Positions 8,613 to 17,424 of a stretch of DNA of 64,000 nucleotides are shown in pieces. The translations under genes were made by a program, and so were the position numbers. The notes under the pieces are model-generated. The model was not told the DNA's origin. It saw only the letters and a program-made list of their open reading frames with translations, and ran no database searches. The DNA is taken from the NCBI GenBank assembly GCA_041946825.1, contig JBHGBD010000002.1, positions 124,001-188,000 of the forward strand, written 5' to 3'. The stretch is from CAZTHM01 sp041946825 (lineage in GTDB: Bacteria; Acidobacteriota; Terriglobia; UBA7540). Every line of letters starts with the position of its first letter. The stretch's first letter is position 1.

Positions 8613-9656
8613 ATGTTCATTGACGAAGCCAAAATCCATGTTGCAGGCGGGGCCGGCGGGAACGGCTGCGTCGCATTCCGGCGGGAGAAATTCGTTCCGC
8701 GTGGTGGCCCGAGCGGCGGTGACGGCGGCCGCGGCGGGAACGTATACCTGGAGAGCAGCGGGCACCTCAACACCCTGCTCAAATTCCGCTACAACCGCGA
8801 ATTCACGGCCCAACGCGGCGGGCACGGAGAAGGTTCGGACCGACACGGCGCTGACGGCGGAGATCTCACCATTCAAGTTCCTGTGGGCACGATGGTCCTC
8901 GACGAAGCGACTGGCGACAAGGCCTGGGATTTCAGTGCAGAGGGTCAACGATTTCTTGCCGCGGCGGGCGGCCGGGGAGGGCGAGGCAACGCCCAGTTTG
9001 CGACTTCCACCCATCAGGCGCCGCGCAAGGCCGAGCGGGGAAAGCCCGGCCAGGAACGGGCTCTGAAACTGGAACTGAAACTTCTGGCGGACGTGGGCCT
9101 GGTGGGCTTCCCGAATGTTGGCAAGTCCACCCTCATCTCCAGGCTGAGCGCGGCTCGCCCGAGGGTCGCCGATTACCCTTTCACGACGCTCGAGCCGCAC
9201 CTGGGCGTGGTGGCGCTGGATCCTGACCGCTCGTTCGTCATGACCGACATTCCCGGCTTGATCGCGGGCGCGCACCTCGGAAAAGGCCTGGGCATCCGTT
9301 TTCTGAAACATGTCGAGCGGACACGCCTGTTGCTTCACATGATTGACGTTGCCGAGCACTCGGGGCGCGATCCGGTCGAGGACTACAGTGTTATCATGCG
9401 CGAGCTGGAGAGTTTCAGCCCTACCGTCGCCGCCAAGCCCATGCTCCTGGTTGCGTCGCGCGTTGACGCGGCGGGAGAAGGCGACCGGCTTGTTTCCCTG
9501 CGGGAATTCTGCCGCGAGCGCGGCGAGCCGCTCTACGAAATCTCCGGCGTGACCGGCGAGGGGCTGGAAGAATTGAAGCGGGCTGCCTGGGCGAAGCTCG
9601 AACAGCTTCCGCGGCCGATGCCCGAGGCGGAAGCCGCGACCCTGAATCCTTCGTAG
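8613..9656 (+). CDS. obg: Obg GTPase
   Basis: 347 residues from ATG 8613 (MFIDEAKIHVAGG), chosen because Obg proteins begin at this motif; an in-frame start at 8529 would add an unconserved leader. Residues 1-158 form the glycine-rich Obg fold (GGDGGRGG repeats). The G domain follows, with the P loop GFPNVGKST near 166 and DIPGLI as switch II. No C-terminal OCT domain is present, as in many Obg proteins. It acts in 50S assembly and stringent signalling and sits in the usual rplU-rpmA-obg order. Confidence 0.96.
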   Translation: MFIDEAKIHVAGGAGGNGCVAFRREKFVPRGGPSGGDGGRGGNVYLESSGHLNTLLKFRYNREFTAQRGGHGEGSDRHGADGGDLTIQVPVGTMVLDEATGDKAWDFSAEGQRFLAAAGGRGGRGNAQFATSTHQAPRKAERGKPGQERALKLELKLLADVGLVGFPNVGKSTLISRLSAARPRVADYPFTTLEPHLGVVALDPDRSFVMTDIPGLIAGAHLGKGLGIRFLKHVERTRLLLHMIDVAEHSGRDPVEDYSVIMRELESFSPTVAAKPMLLVASRVDAAGEGDRLVSLREFCRERGEPLYEISGVTGEGLEELKRAAWAKLEQLPRPMPEAEAATLNPS

Positions 9657-9669
9657 GATCCTTTTCCCT

Positions 9670-10341
9670 GTGAATGTCGCCATCTTCGGCGGAACCTTCG
9701 ACCCTGTTCACTCCGGCCACATGCAGGCGGCCAAGGCCGCGGCTCGGCGCTACGGCCTCGACCGCGTTCTCTTTGTACCTTCGGGAAACCCGCCCCACAA
9801 GGGCCAGGACCGGCTCACGCCTTTCCATCATCGCTACGCCATGGTGGCGCTCGCTTGCTCGATGGATGCGAGGTTTGTCGCCTCCCTGCTGGAGGCGCCC
9901 AACGCGAGCGGCCGTCCGCATTACTCGATTGACACGGCTCGGAGACTCAAGCACACGCTGAAGTCCCACGACCGCTGCTATTTCCTGCTGGGCGCGGACG
10001 CTTTCGCGGACCTTCCGCATTGGAAGGATTATCGAAAGCTGCTGGACACGGTGAACATCATCGTCGTCTCTCGGCCGGGTTTTTCCACCGATGACATTTG
10101 GAAGACTGTTCCGCGCGAGGCGGTGATTTCCGTCGGTCGCGGTAAATCACCGGAAAGGTTCGAGATGCGGCAGACGGCTCTGCACATCTTGCGGGGAGTT
10201 CACGCGCCGGTAGCCGCGCGCGACATCCGTGATGCGATTCGCGCCGGGCGGAGGGTGACTGGCCTTGTTCCCTCGCTTGTGGAACAATACATTCTGAAGG
10301 AGGGCCTTTACCGCCCCGCCCCGGCGGGACCGAAACGATGA
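9670..10341 (+). CDS. nadD: Nicotinate-nucleotide adenylyltransferase
   Basis: 223 residues starting at GTG 9670. The nucleotidyltransferase motif GGTFDPVHSGH is at the N terminus, and SGNPPHKG and LGADAFADLPHWKDY match NadD. It joins ATP and nicotinate mononucleotide in NAD synthesis. The usual C-terminal ISSTxIR signature is replaced by APVAARDIRDAIR, a divergence worth noting. The stop overlaps the start of rsfS, a common gene pair. Confidence 0.93.
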   Translation: MNVAIFGGTFDPVHSGHMQAAKAAARRYGLDRVLFVPSGNPPHKGQDRLTPFHHRYAMVALACSMDARFVASLLEAPNASGRPHYSIDTARRLKHTLKSHDRCYFLLGADAFADLPHWKDYRKLLDTVNIIVVSRPGFSTDDIWKTVPREAVISVGRGKSPERFEMRQTALHILRGVHAPVAARDIRDAIRAGRRVTGLVPSLVEQYILKEGLYRPAPAGPKR

Positions 10342-10688
10342 TGACGCCGCAACTGCGGGAGGCCGTCCGCGCCGCCCAGGATCACAAGGCCCTGGAACTC
10401 GATGTTCTCGATTTGAAAGGGATCTGCTCGTTTACGGATTTCTTTCTCATATGCTCCGGGACTTCGACTCGCCACACGCAGGCCATCGGCGATGCCATTC
10501 GCGAGGAGCTCGAGAAATCCGGCGTTTCTCCCGCGCACGTCGAAGGTTATGCCGGAGCGGAATGGATTCTGCTCGACTATCTGAATTTCGTGGTCCACAT
10601 CTTTTCCGGACAAGCGCGCCACTTCTACGACTTGGAGCGCCTGTGGAAGAACGCCAAGCGGATCCCGCTGCCGGGCGCCGGGGCTTGA
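10338..10688 (+). CDS. rsfS: Ribosomal silencing factor RsfS
   Basis: 116 residues overlapping the nadD stop by 4 nt (ATGA). The DLKGICSFTDFFLICSGTSTRHTQAI segment, seen here in full, and the YAGAEWILLDYLNFVVHIF segment are typical of the Iojap/RsfS family. The protein binds L14 and blocks subunit joining under starvation. The nadD-rsfS-rlmH order is widely conserved. Confidence 0.95.
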   Translation: MMTPQLREAVRAAQDHKALELDVLDLKGICSFTDFFLICSGTSTRHTQAIGDAIREELEKSGVSPAHVEGYAGAEWILLDYLNFVVHIFSGQARHFYDLERLWKNAKRIPLPGAGA

Positions 10689-10718
10689 CCTGTAAGCGTG
10701 GCTCCCGAGAGCCTGATC

Positions 10719-11183
10719 ATGCGCATCCGTATCATCTGGGAAGGCAAGACGAAGGACGCGCGCTTGCGCGCCCTGCAGGCCGACTATCGGGAGCGCATCG
10801 CCCACTTCAACGATGTGACGGTGCAGGAATTGGCCGCCGGGCGCGGTTCTGCCGGGGGCGATGGGGACAGGCTATCTTCCGCCGAAAAGCTGCTGCTGAA
10901 GAAGCTCAGCGGAAGCACCAGAGTCTTTCTCGATCCGCGCGGCCGGGAGTGGACATCGGAGGAATTCGCTGAGTGGCTGGGACAGCAGGCCGTGCGCGGC
11001 ACGCGCGAGCTGGCTTTTCTGGTGGGCGGGCCCGATGGATTCTCGCGGGCCTTTCGTGAGCACGCCGACCTCCTCCTCTCGCTTTCACGGATGACGCTGA
11101 CCACGGACTGGGCGAGAACGCTGCTGCTGGAACAGATCTACCGCGGATTCACCATCCTCCGCGGCTATCCCTATTCGCGCTGA
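10719..11183 (+). CDS. rlmH: 23S rRNA pseudouridine-1915 methyltransferase RlmH
   Basis: 154 residues from ATG 10719 (MRIRIIWEGKTKD), preferred over GTG 10698 because RlmH starts at this strand. The SPOUT knot is visible as LDPRGREWTSEEFA, FLVGGPDGFS and LLLEQIYRGFTILRGYPYSR. It uses SAM to methylate pseudouridine 1915 of helix 69. It follows rsfS as in many genomes. Confidence 0.94.
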   Translation: MRIRIIWEGKTKDARLRALQADYRERIAHFNDVTVQELAAGRGSAGGDGDRLSSAEKLLLKKLSGSTRVFLDPRGREWTSEEFAEWLGQQAVRGTRELAFLVGGPDGFSRAFREHADLLLSLSRMTLTTDWARTLLLEQIYRGFTILRGYPYSR

Positions 11184-11203
11184 TCAGCTTGCGCCGAGGA
11201 AAC

Positions 11204-11743
11204 GTGCCGGAATCGAGAAAAGGGCTCATCATCGTCAACACCGGCCCGGGCAAGGGTAAGACGACGGCTGCTCTCGGCACCGCCCTTCGCGCTGTGGGAC
11301 AAGGACTCAAGGTTCTGATGGTACAATTCATCAAGGGATCGTGGCACTACGGCGAACTCGACGCGGCGCGAATGATTGGCGAGGAGCGCTTTAAGATTCT
11401 GCCCATGGGCCGCGGGTTTGTGAAGGTTGGCGCCGAAAAGCCCGATGCGGAAGAAGTTCGCATGGTCGGTGAGGCCTGGGAATTTTCCAGGAAGAGCATG
11501 GAGAGCGGCGAATTCGATCTCCTCATTCTGGACGAGATCAATTACGCCATCGGTTACAAGATGCTCGACGCTGAAGCTGTGGTGGAGGCGCTGCGAAAGA
11601 AGCCGGAAATGCTGCACGTCATTCTGACCGGGCGCAACGCCCATCCGGCCATCGTGGAAATGGCGGATCTTGTTACCGAAATGCGCGAGGTCAAGCATCC
11701 GTTTCAGAAAGGCATCACCGCCCAGCGAGGCATCGAATACTGA
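11204..11743 (+). CDS. Cob(I)alamin adenosyltransferase (CobA/BtuR type)
   Basis: 179 residues from GTG 11204, preceded by GAGGA; an in-frame TTG at 11189 is less likely. The P loop is TGPGKGKTTAALG, and VLMVQFIKGSWHYGEL, ILDEINYAIGY and VILTGRNAHPAIVEMADLVTEM are characteristic of the CobA/CobO/BtuR family. It makes adenosylcobalamin from ATP and reduced corrinoid. No other cobalamin gene is nearby, so salvage rather than local de novo synthesis is likely. Confidence 0.93.
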   Translation: MPESRKGLIIVNTGPGKGKTTAALGTALRAVGQGLKVLMVQFIKGSWHYGELDAARMIGEERFKILPMGRGFVKVGAEKPDAEEVRMVGEAWEFSRKSMESGEFDLLILDEINYAIGYKMLDAEAVVEALRKKPEMLHVILTGRNAHPAIVEMADLVTEMREVKHPFQKGITAQRGIEY

Positions 11744-11835
11744 TTCATCGGTTGCTCGGCTCATCGAATGATCGGGAGGGCGATAAGCTTGTCCCGCTCT
11801 GCGGCGTTCGATGAATCGACCGCCCGGTGAGTCGA
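11741..11835. repeat. Short word-like repeat tract between genes
   Basis: The spacer contains recurring short words built on GATTCATCG, CTCATCGAATGATCG and GATGAATCG. It resembles the degenerate word repeats at other spacers in this window, but the match is weaker here. Confidence 0.35.
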
Positions 11836-11847
11836 TGGTCCAATAAT

Positions 11848-12723
11848 ATGGCCTGGTTCCGAAAGGAAAAGAAAGCTCTCGAGGCCCCGCCGGAAAAGCG
11901 CGTCCAGACCGAGGGCCTGTGGGTCAAGTGCGACAGCTGCAAGCAGATCATCTGGAAGAAAGAACTCGAGACCCATCTCCAGTGCTGCCCGAAGTGCAAT
12001 TTCCATTTCAAGATGGGAGCTCGCGCGCGACTGGAGATGCTCTTCGACGACGGCCGGTACACCGAGCACGACGCGCGCCTCGCCTCCACCGACCCGCTGG
12101 GGTTCAAGGACACCAAGACCTACCGTGAGCGGTTGAAAAAATCCGAGAAATCGACCGGGATGAAGGACGCGCTGCTCACCGGCGAGGGATTGCTGGGCGG
12201 CAAGCCGCTTTTCATCTGCGCGATGGAATTCAATTTCATCGGCGGCAGCATGGGCGCCGTCGTGGGCGAGAAGATCACGCGCGCGATCGACCTCTGCATC
12301 GAGAGGAAATTCCCGCTTGTTATCGTCTCCTGCTCCGGCGGTGCGCGGATGATGGAAGGGGCAATCAGTTTGATGCAAATGGCCAAAATCAGCGCCGGCC
12401 TGGCGCGACTGGACGAGGTCCGCAAGCCGTACATTTCGATTCTGACCGATCCGACGACAGGCGGCGTGACGGCCAGCTATGCGATGCTCGGCGACCTCAT
12501 CATCGCCGAGCCTGGCGCCCTGATCGGCTTCGCGGGCCCGCGCGTCATTGAACAAACGATCCGGCAAAAACTGCCCGAAGGGTTCCAGCGTTCCGAATTC
12601 CTTCTGGCGCACGGCATGATCGATGCCATCGTCCCACGCAAGGAAATGAGAGCGTATCTTGCGCGCGCGCTCCACCACCTTGGCGCCTGGGAGGATCGAG
12701 CCGCCGCGCCGCCGGCCCATTGA
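11848..12723 (+). CDS. accD: Acetyl-CoA carboxylase carboxyltransferase subunit beta
   Basis: 291 residues from ATG 11848 (MAWFRKEKK), the family start; an in-frame GTG at 11827 is also possible. An N-terminal four-cysteine zinc ribbon (CDSC...CPKC, about 29-51) precedes the crotonase-like carboxyltransferase domain with SCSGGARMMEG and TGGVTASYAMLGD. It works with AccA in malonyl-CoA synthesis in the cytoplasm. The accD-folC pairing immediately downstream is common. Confidence 0.96.
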   Translation: MAWFRKEKKALEAPPEKRVQTEGLWVKCDSCKQIIWKKELETHLQCCPKCNFHFKMGARARLEMLFDDGRYTEHDARLASTDPLGFKDTKTYRERLKKSEKSTGMKDALLTGEGLLGGKPLFICAMEFNFIGGSMGAVVGEKITRAIDLCIERKFPLVIVSCSGGARMMEGAISLMQMAKISAGLARLDEVRKPYISILTDPTTGGVTASYAMLGDLIIAEPGALIGFAGPRVIEQTIRQKLPEGFQRSEFLLAHGMIDAIVPRKEMRAYLARALHHLGAWEDRAAAPPAH

Positions 12724-12783
12724 ACCGGCGAAGAAGGTGTTCTCGAATTTCGCGTTGCCTGATTTGACTTTCGCTTCTCAGTG

Positions 12784-14130
12784 ATGACTTATCAAGATTG
12801 CCTCAAATACCTTGAAGAACTCGGCCACGAACTTCGTGGCGCAAAGTTCGGCCTGGAGCCGATCACCAGAATCCTCGCAGCGCTGGGCGACCCTCACCGG
12901 CAATACCCCACCGCGATCGTCGCCGGGACCAACGGCAAGGGTTCGACTTCAGCGGTCCTGGCAAGCATCTTGAAACACGCCGGATATCGTACGGGCCTTT
13001 ATACGTCGCCCCACCTGGTACGCGTCAACGAGCGCATTCAAGTCAATGGGCAGGAGATTTCGGACGAGGACTTTGCGCGGTCGTTCACCGCCATCCGCGA
13101 GACGGTTGATTCGCTACTCGCGCGGAATCAGCTTGAGTCTCGCCCGAGCTTTTTTGAATTTCTGACCGCCGCCGCGTTTCTGTATTTTGCGCAGTCACGC
13201 GCGGATTTCGTTGTGCTCGAAGTCGGGATGGGTGGGCGGCTCGACGCCACGAACGTTACCGAACCTCGCGTCTCGGTCATCACCAACATCGATCTCGACC
13301 ATCAGCAGTATCTGGGCGAGACGCGCGCGGAAATCGCCCGTGAGAAGGCAGGAGTCATCAAGCCGGGGCGGCCGGTCGTCTCCACGTGCGCCCATCCCGA
13401 CGCTGTCGAGGTCATTCGCCGTCACGCCGCGGATCTGGGGGCCCCGCTGATCGAGCCCGCGGGACTGGCGCGGATTGCCAACCTTCGCGACCGCCAGGGA
13501 CGTTTCGAGTTTGATTTCGAGCTGAATGGCGATTATCTTTCCGGCCTCATCCTTCCGCTGCTGGGAAGATTCCAGGTGGACAATGCCGTCGCCGCGGTCA
13601 CCGCCGCGCTGCAGCTTCGCAGCGAGGGATTTCGAGTTGCCCGCCAGGCGATCCTGGAGGGATTACGCCACGCGTCCTGGCCCGGCCGACTTGAGAAACT
13701 CCGCGAGCGTCCGCTGGTTCTGGTGGACGGCGCTCACAACCCCGCCGGCGCGCGGGAGATCGCGACTTTCGTGCGGGAGCATCTCGCGGGCCGCAAATTG
13801 CGCCTGGTATTCGCTTCGATGCGCGACAAGGCCATCGACGAAATCAGCGAGATTCTGTTCCCCCTGGCCGAGGAAGTCTATTTGACTCAGCCCGATCAGC
13901 CGCGCGCCGCTTCACCCGCGGAGATTCTTGCGGCCGCGCGATTCCGGCCGGCGCGAGTCATCCTGGACCCGGCCCCGCCACGCGCCCTGGACCGTGCCCT
14001 CCAGGCGAGCTCGCCGGAAGACGTGATCCTGGCCGCGGGTTCGCTGTTCCTGGTGGGCGCCATCAAGGCGTCACTATCCACCGGGCCGCTCGGCGCCCGC
14101 GCCCCGCTGAGCCTGGCCACGACGTCCTAG
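12784..14130 (+). CDS. folC: Folylpolyglutamate/dihydrofolate synthase
   Basis: 448 residues. A GTG lies one codon upstream of ATG 12784. The Mur-ligase-type P loop GTNGKGSTSAVLAS, the folate-binding region TSPHLVRVNERI and the DGAHNPAGA motif of the C-terminal domain are present. It adds glutamates to folates and may also make dihydrofolate from dihydropteroate. It follows accD by 60 nt. Confidence 0.94.
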   Translation: MTYQDCLKYLEELGHELRGAKFGLEPITRILAALGDPHRQYPTAIVAGTNGKGSTSAVLASILKHAGYRTGLYTSPHLVRVNERIQVNGQEISDEDFARSFTAIRETVDSLLARNQLESRPSFFEFLTAAAFLYFAQSRADFVVLEVGMGGRLDATNVTEPRVSVITNIDLDHQQYLGETRAEIAREKAGVIKPGRPVVSTCAHPDAVEVIRRHAADLGAPLIEPAGLARIANLRDRQGRFEFDFELNGDYLSGLILPLLGRFQVDNAVAAVTAALQLRSEGFRVARQAILEGLRHASWPGRLEKLRERPLVLVDGAHNPAGAREIATFVREHLAGRKLRLVFASMRDKAIDEISEILFPLAEEVYLTQPDQPRAASPAEILAAARFRPARVILDPAPPRALDRALQASSPEDVILAAGSLFLVGAIKASLSTGPLGARAPLSLATTS

Positions 14131-14137
14131 CTTGACG

Positions 14138-14920
14138 ATGGAACCCTCCCCCGCCATCCCGGCAAAATCCAGCGAGGCCGCACCGGGCGTCCGGGAGGTC
14201 TTCAGCTATTGGCGCTCGCTGCTCATCACCAACAACCTGATCTACCTCTACACGGGAATCATGGGGACGCTCTCGCTGACGGGGTCGCTCTTCGACTCCG
14301 GTGGCCGCTGGCAACACGCATGCGCGCGCCTATGGTCGTGGCTGATTTTGAAAACCAGCGGTATCCGCGTGCGGGTGGAGGGAATGGAGCACATCCAGCG
14401 CGGCGCGCCGGCGATCTTCTGCGTCAATCACCAGAGTTCTATGGACATCCCCGTCCTGCTCGTGAGCCTGCCTTTTCAGTTTCGCTTCGTCGCCAAGCGC
14501 TCACTTTTCCGGTATCCCTTCATGGGCTGGCACCTGCGCCGGTCGGGACATATCTCTGTCGAACGCAACCGTCCCGGCGAGGCCCGGAAGAGCATCGACG
14601 AAGCGGCTGAAAAGATCCGAGACGGCTATCCGGTGGTGATCTTTCCCGAAGGCGGCCGCAGCCGCACCGGAGAAATTCTCCCTTTCAAGGCCGGAGCATT
14701 TCATCTGGCGATTCGCTCCGGAGTCCCGATCCATCCCGTCACGCTGAATGGAACCATGGCGGTACTCCGGCCGGACACGGTTCATATCAGGCCCGGCCAG
14801 GTTGAGATGATCGTGCACGCGGCGATTCTGACGGCGGGTCTGGCGGCCGACGATTCGAAAGAACTGGCGGGGAGAGTCCGGAATCAAGTTTTGTCGCGAT
14901 TCAAGCCCCCGGCTCGGTGA
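14138..14920 (+). CDS. plsC: 1-acyl-sn-glycerol-3-phosphate acyltransferase
   Basis: 260 residues from ATG 14138. The acyltransferase motifs NHQSSMD (HX4D) and FPEGGRSRTGE are present, with a hydrophobic segment near 30-50 that would hold it at the inner membrane. It transfers an acyl chain to lysophosphatidate. The gene begins 7 nt after folC and is probably co-transcribed. Confidence 0.92.
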   Translation: MEPSPAIPAKSSEAAPGVREVFSYWRSLLITNNLIYLYTGIMGTLSLTGSLFDSGGRWQHACARLWSWLILKTSGIRVRVEGMEHIQRGAPAIFCVNHQSSMDIPVLLVSLPFQFRFVAKRSLFRYPFMGWHLRRSGHISVERNRPGEARKSIDEAAEKIRDGYPVVIFPEGGRSRTGEILPFKAGAFHLAIRSGVPIHPVTLNGTMAVLRPDTVHIRPGQVEMIVHAAILTAGLAADDSKELAGRVRNQVLSRFKPPAR

Positions 14921-15030
14921 ATCAGTGAGTTTTTGGCCGGCCCCCGGGAATCGGAGTGAAAAGTGGAAAATAACAGCTTTCACTTTCAATTGATTTGTGA
15001 CTCGGCGATTTAGTGATTTGGTTCAACCCC
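14917..15030. repeat. Degenerate word repeat in plsC-SDR spacer
   Basis: The spacer is built of related words such as TGAATCAGTGAG, TTTGTGACTCGGCGATT and TAGTGATTTGG. The same style of repeat occurs at 15805, 21062, 40432 and 54499. Confidence 0.5.
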
Positions 15031-15031
15031 C

Positions 15032-15799
15032 ATGCGGATAAACCTTGAAAATCAAGTAGCGGTCATCACCGGCGGGTCGCGTGGCATTGGACGCGCGACG
15101 GTAAGGCTTTTCGCTGAAGCAGGAGCGAAAGTGGTTTTCGGTTACCACAAGGCAGCCGACGCGGCACGCGAAGTCGTGCGCGGTTGCGGGCGTCACGCGC
15201 CGAACGTTTTCGCCGTAAGGGCCGATGTCACCAAAATGGCCGACGCCAAAAAGCTGGTCGGCGAAGCCGCGCGACGCTTTGGCCGGCTGGACATCCTGGT
15301 CGCCAACGCCGGCATCTGGAACGCCGACCCTGCCCCGATCGAACAGATGAGCGAGCGCAAATGGGATGAAATGATCGAGATCAATCTCAAGGGCGTCTAT
15401 TCGGTTATCCACCACGCCGTCCCCGGCATGATCCGCCGTAGGTCGGGGCGCATCATTGTGGTTTCCTCGACCGCCGGACAGCGCGGAGAAGCGTTCCACA
15501 CCCACTACGCAGCCAGCAAGGGCGGCGTGATCAGCCTGGTCAAGGGCCTTTCCACCGAACTCGCGTCCCACGGGATTCTGGTGAATTGCGTGGCCCCGGG
15601 CTGGGTGGATACGGATATGGCCGCCTCAGTGGTCGCCGATTCCGAGGAATTCGAAAAGGCCCTGGGTACCATCCCGCTCCGGCGCTTTGCCCGCCCGGAA
15701 GAAATTGCCGCCCCCATCCTATTCCTGGCCTCGGAAATGGCATCATATATGACAGGGGAGATTGTGAATGTGAACGGGGGAAATGTGCTGTGCGGGTGA
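15032..15799 (+). CDS. SDR-family oxidoreductase (FabG-like)
   Basis: 255 residues. The cofactor turn GGSRGIG is at 14-20, the NAG motif at 92-94, the catalytic serine at 145-146, and Tyr159 and Lys163 follow. FGYHK after strand two lacks an acidic residue, which suggests NADP. It resembles 3-oxoacyl-ACP reductase, but such genes are numerous in bacteria and this one is not in a fatty acid gene cluster, so the substrate is open. It stands alone between two repeat tracts. Confidence 0.85.
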   Translation: MRINLENQVAVITGGSRGIGRATVRLFAEAGAKVVFGYHKAADAAREVVRGCGRHAPNVFAVRADVTKMADAKKLVGEAARRFGRLDILVANAGIWNADPAPIEQMSERKWDEMIEINLKGVYSVIHHAVPGMIRRRSGRIIVVSSTAGQRGEAFHTHYAASKGGVISLVKGLSTELASHGILVNCVAPGWVDTDMAASVVADSEEFEKALGTIPLRRFARPEEIAAPILFLASEMASYMTGEIVNVNGGNVLCG

Positions 15800-15804
15800 G
15801 AAGA

Positions 15805-15905
15805 GCAGTGGTTAGTGGCAAGTGGTTAGCAAGCAAATGTTCGTTGTGGGTTGTGAGTTGTTAGTGGTTCGTTGTTTGTGGCCTGCTGCGTGAAGATGAG
15901 AGTGT
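15805..15905. repeat. Degenerate word repeat downstream of the SDR gene
   Basis: The tract repeats GTGGTTAGTGGCAAGTGGTTAG and TTGTGGGTTGTGAGTTGTTAGTGG-like words, split here into segments only for description. It is G/T rich on the plus strand and non-coding. It adjoins the repeat at 16003-16085. Confidence 0.55.
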
Positions 15906-15926
15906 GAATCGAAAGGCAGAGATAAT

Positions 15927-16811
15927 TTGGTGAAGCGTCACGACTGGATCCGGAATCTTCGAATAGCACCCACTTCGCCGCTTGGTTTGCCAACCGCGGT
16001 CTTCCGATTCCCGACTCCCGGCTGCCGACTGCCGGTTTTTCTCTGCCTGCTGCTCACTGCCTTCTGCCTGCTGCCTGCTGCCTTCTGCCAACAAGCTCCC
16101 GCGGCGCCTGCGGGGCAAGAGCCGCCTTCACGCATCGCTCCCTCGGCGCAGGAGCTTTTCGACCGGACGATCCAGGCTCTGGGCGGCGACGCCTTTCTCC
16201 ACGCGAAGAGCCTCAAAACCCGTGGGCGGCTGTTTGCCATCGAAGAAGGCTCGACCGCGGGTCTGGCGCCGTTCGAAAGCACCGTCGAGTTTCCCGACAA
16301 ACGCCGACTCAGTTACGGCAAGGGCACCACACCCGTCATCCTCGTCAACAACGGCGATGCCGGCTTTCAACTCGACCGCTACGGCATGGTTCGCCAGCCA
16401 GCGGACCAGGTCCAGCGCTGGAAAATTTCCACGCGCTACAGCCTCGAGAACCTTTTCCGCCAGATCATTCGCGAGCCTGGCATCCTGGTTCAGGATGCCG
16501 GAAGGGATTTCGTCGACAACCTCCCGGCGCGCGTCGTTGACATTATCGACCGTCAGCACGTGCACATGCGGCTGTACGTTAACGCCAAAACGCTTCTCCC
16601 GATCCGATTCACTTACCGGGTCCAGGACCCCAAGACAGCCGAGTGGGACGAATTCGCGGAAGTGTACGGCGAATACAAGATGTTCCAAGGCGTGCAGACG
16701 CCGATGCAGATCACGCGCCTGCGCAACGGCGAGCGCTACTCGGAGATCTTTCGGGCCGCCGCCGAATACAACGCGGCCTATCCGGCCAACTATTTCGAGC
16801 CGGTCCGGTGA
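15927..16811 (+). CDS. Exported protein of unknown function
   Basis: About 294 residues. The first 50 residues contain a basic start and a hydrophobic stretch (FLCLLLTAFCLLPAAFC) ending near AFCQQ, which reads as a signal peptide or lipoprotein signal. The mature part begins with SAQELFDRTIQALGGDAF and has the alternating pattern of a LolA/outer-membrane lipoprotein-sorting fold (SLKTRGRLFA, YVNAKTLLPIRFTYR). The signal region is encoded by repeat DNA at 16003-16085, so the true start is uncertain. Function unknown; a periplasmic role is inferred. Confidence 0.7.
   Translation: MVKRHDWIRNLRIAPTSPLGLPTAVFRFPTPGCRLPVFLCLLLTAFCLLPAAFCQQAPAAPAGQEPPSRIAPSAQELFDRTIQALGGDAFLHAKSLKTRGRLFAIEEGSTAGLAPFESTVEFPDKRRLSYGKGTTPVILVNNGDAGFQLDRYGMVRQPADQVQRWKISTRYSLENLFRQIIREPGILVQDAGRDFVDNLPARVVDIIDRQHVHMRLYVNAKTLLPIRFTYRVQDPKTAEWDEFAEVYGEYKMFQGVQTPMQITRLRNGERYSEIFRAAAEYNAAYPANYFEPVR
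16003..16085. repeat. Word repeat encoding the hydrophobic signal region of the 15927 gene
   Basis: The tract consists of ATTCCCGACTCCCGG, CTGCCGACTGCCGG and then repeated CTGCCTGCTGC / CTGCCTTCTGC words. These units match those at 21062 and 40432. Read in frame they give the Leu/Phe/Ala/Cys-rich hydrophobic run of the exported protein. Confidence 0.65.
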
Positions 16812-16825
16812 GCTTGCCCGCCATC

Positions 16826-16834
16826 TGCTATAAT
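16826..16834 (+). promoter_or_regulatory. Extended -10 promoter for hslVU
   Basis: TGC followed directly by TATAAT. No good -35 lies 16-18 nt upstream, as expected for an extended -10 promoter. The hslV start and its GGAGG site follow within 20 nt. Confidence 0.6.
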
Positions 16835-16851
16835 ACTTTTTCGGAGGAAAT

Positions 16852-17409
16852 GTGAAGAGGACGCCGGCCTTTCATGGCACGACGGTCCTGTGCGTGCGCC
16901 GCGGCAATCGCCTGGCGATGGGCGGTGACGGGCAGGTGACGATGGGCGAAAGCGTCGTCAAGCAGAAGGCGCGCAAGCTGCGGCGCTGTTTCGGCGACAA
17001 AGTGCTGGCGGGATTCGCCGGCAGCACGGCCGACGCCATGTCGCTCTTTGACCGCTTCGAGAGGAAGCTCGAGGAGTATCACGGCAACCTGAACCGCGCC
17101 GTCGTCGAACTGGCCAAGGACTGGCGGACGGATCGCGCGCTGCGCCACCTCGAAGCCTTGCTGGTGGTCGCCGACGAGAAGAGCACGTTCCTGGTGAGCG
17201 GGACGGGCGACGTCATTGAGCCCGACGACGGGATCGTGGCCATCGGCTCAGGGGGGCCGTTCGCGCTGGCCGCCGCGCGCGCCCTCGCCAAACACACGCA
17301 ACTGAGCGCGCGGGAAATCGTTCAGGAAGCGATGCAATTGGCCGGCGAGATTTGCATCTTTACGAACGACCAGATCAACGTGGAAGAACTCCCGGCCAAT
17401 CCCCGCTAG
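16852..17409 (+). CDS. hslV: ATP-dependent protease subunit HslV
   Basis: 185 residues from GTG 16852 with TCGGAGGAAA upstream. The processing site and catalytic threonine lie in FHGTTVLCV, so about nine residues should be removed on maturation. GGDGQVTMG, KARKLRR and AGSTADA are typical of the T1 peptidase HslV. It forms the double-ring peptidase that HslU feeds. hslU follows by 15 nt. Confidence 0.96.
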   Translation: MKRTPAFHGTTVLCVRRGNRLAMGGDGQVTMGESVVKQKARKLRRCFGDKVLAGFAGSTADAMSLFDRFERKLEEYHGNLNRAVVELAKDWRTDRALRHLEALLVVADEKSTFLVSGTGDVIEPDDGIVAIGSGGPFALAAARALAKHTQLSAREIVQEAMQLAGEICIFTNDQINVEELPANPR

Positions 17410-17424
17410 AAATCGGACTCCTTT

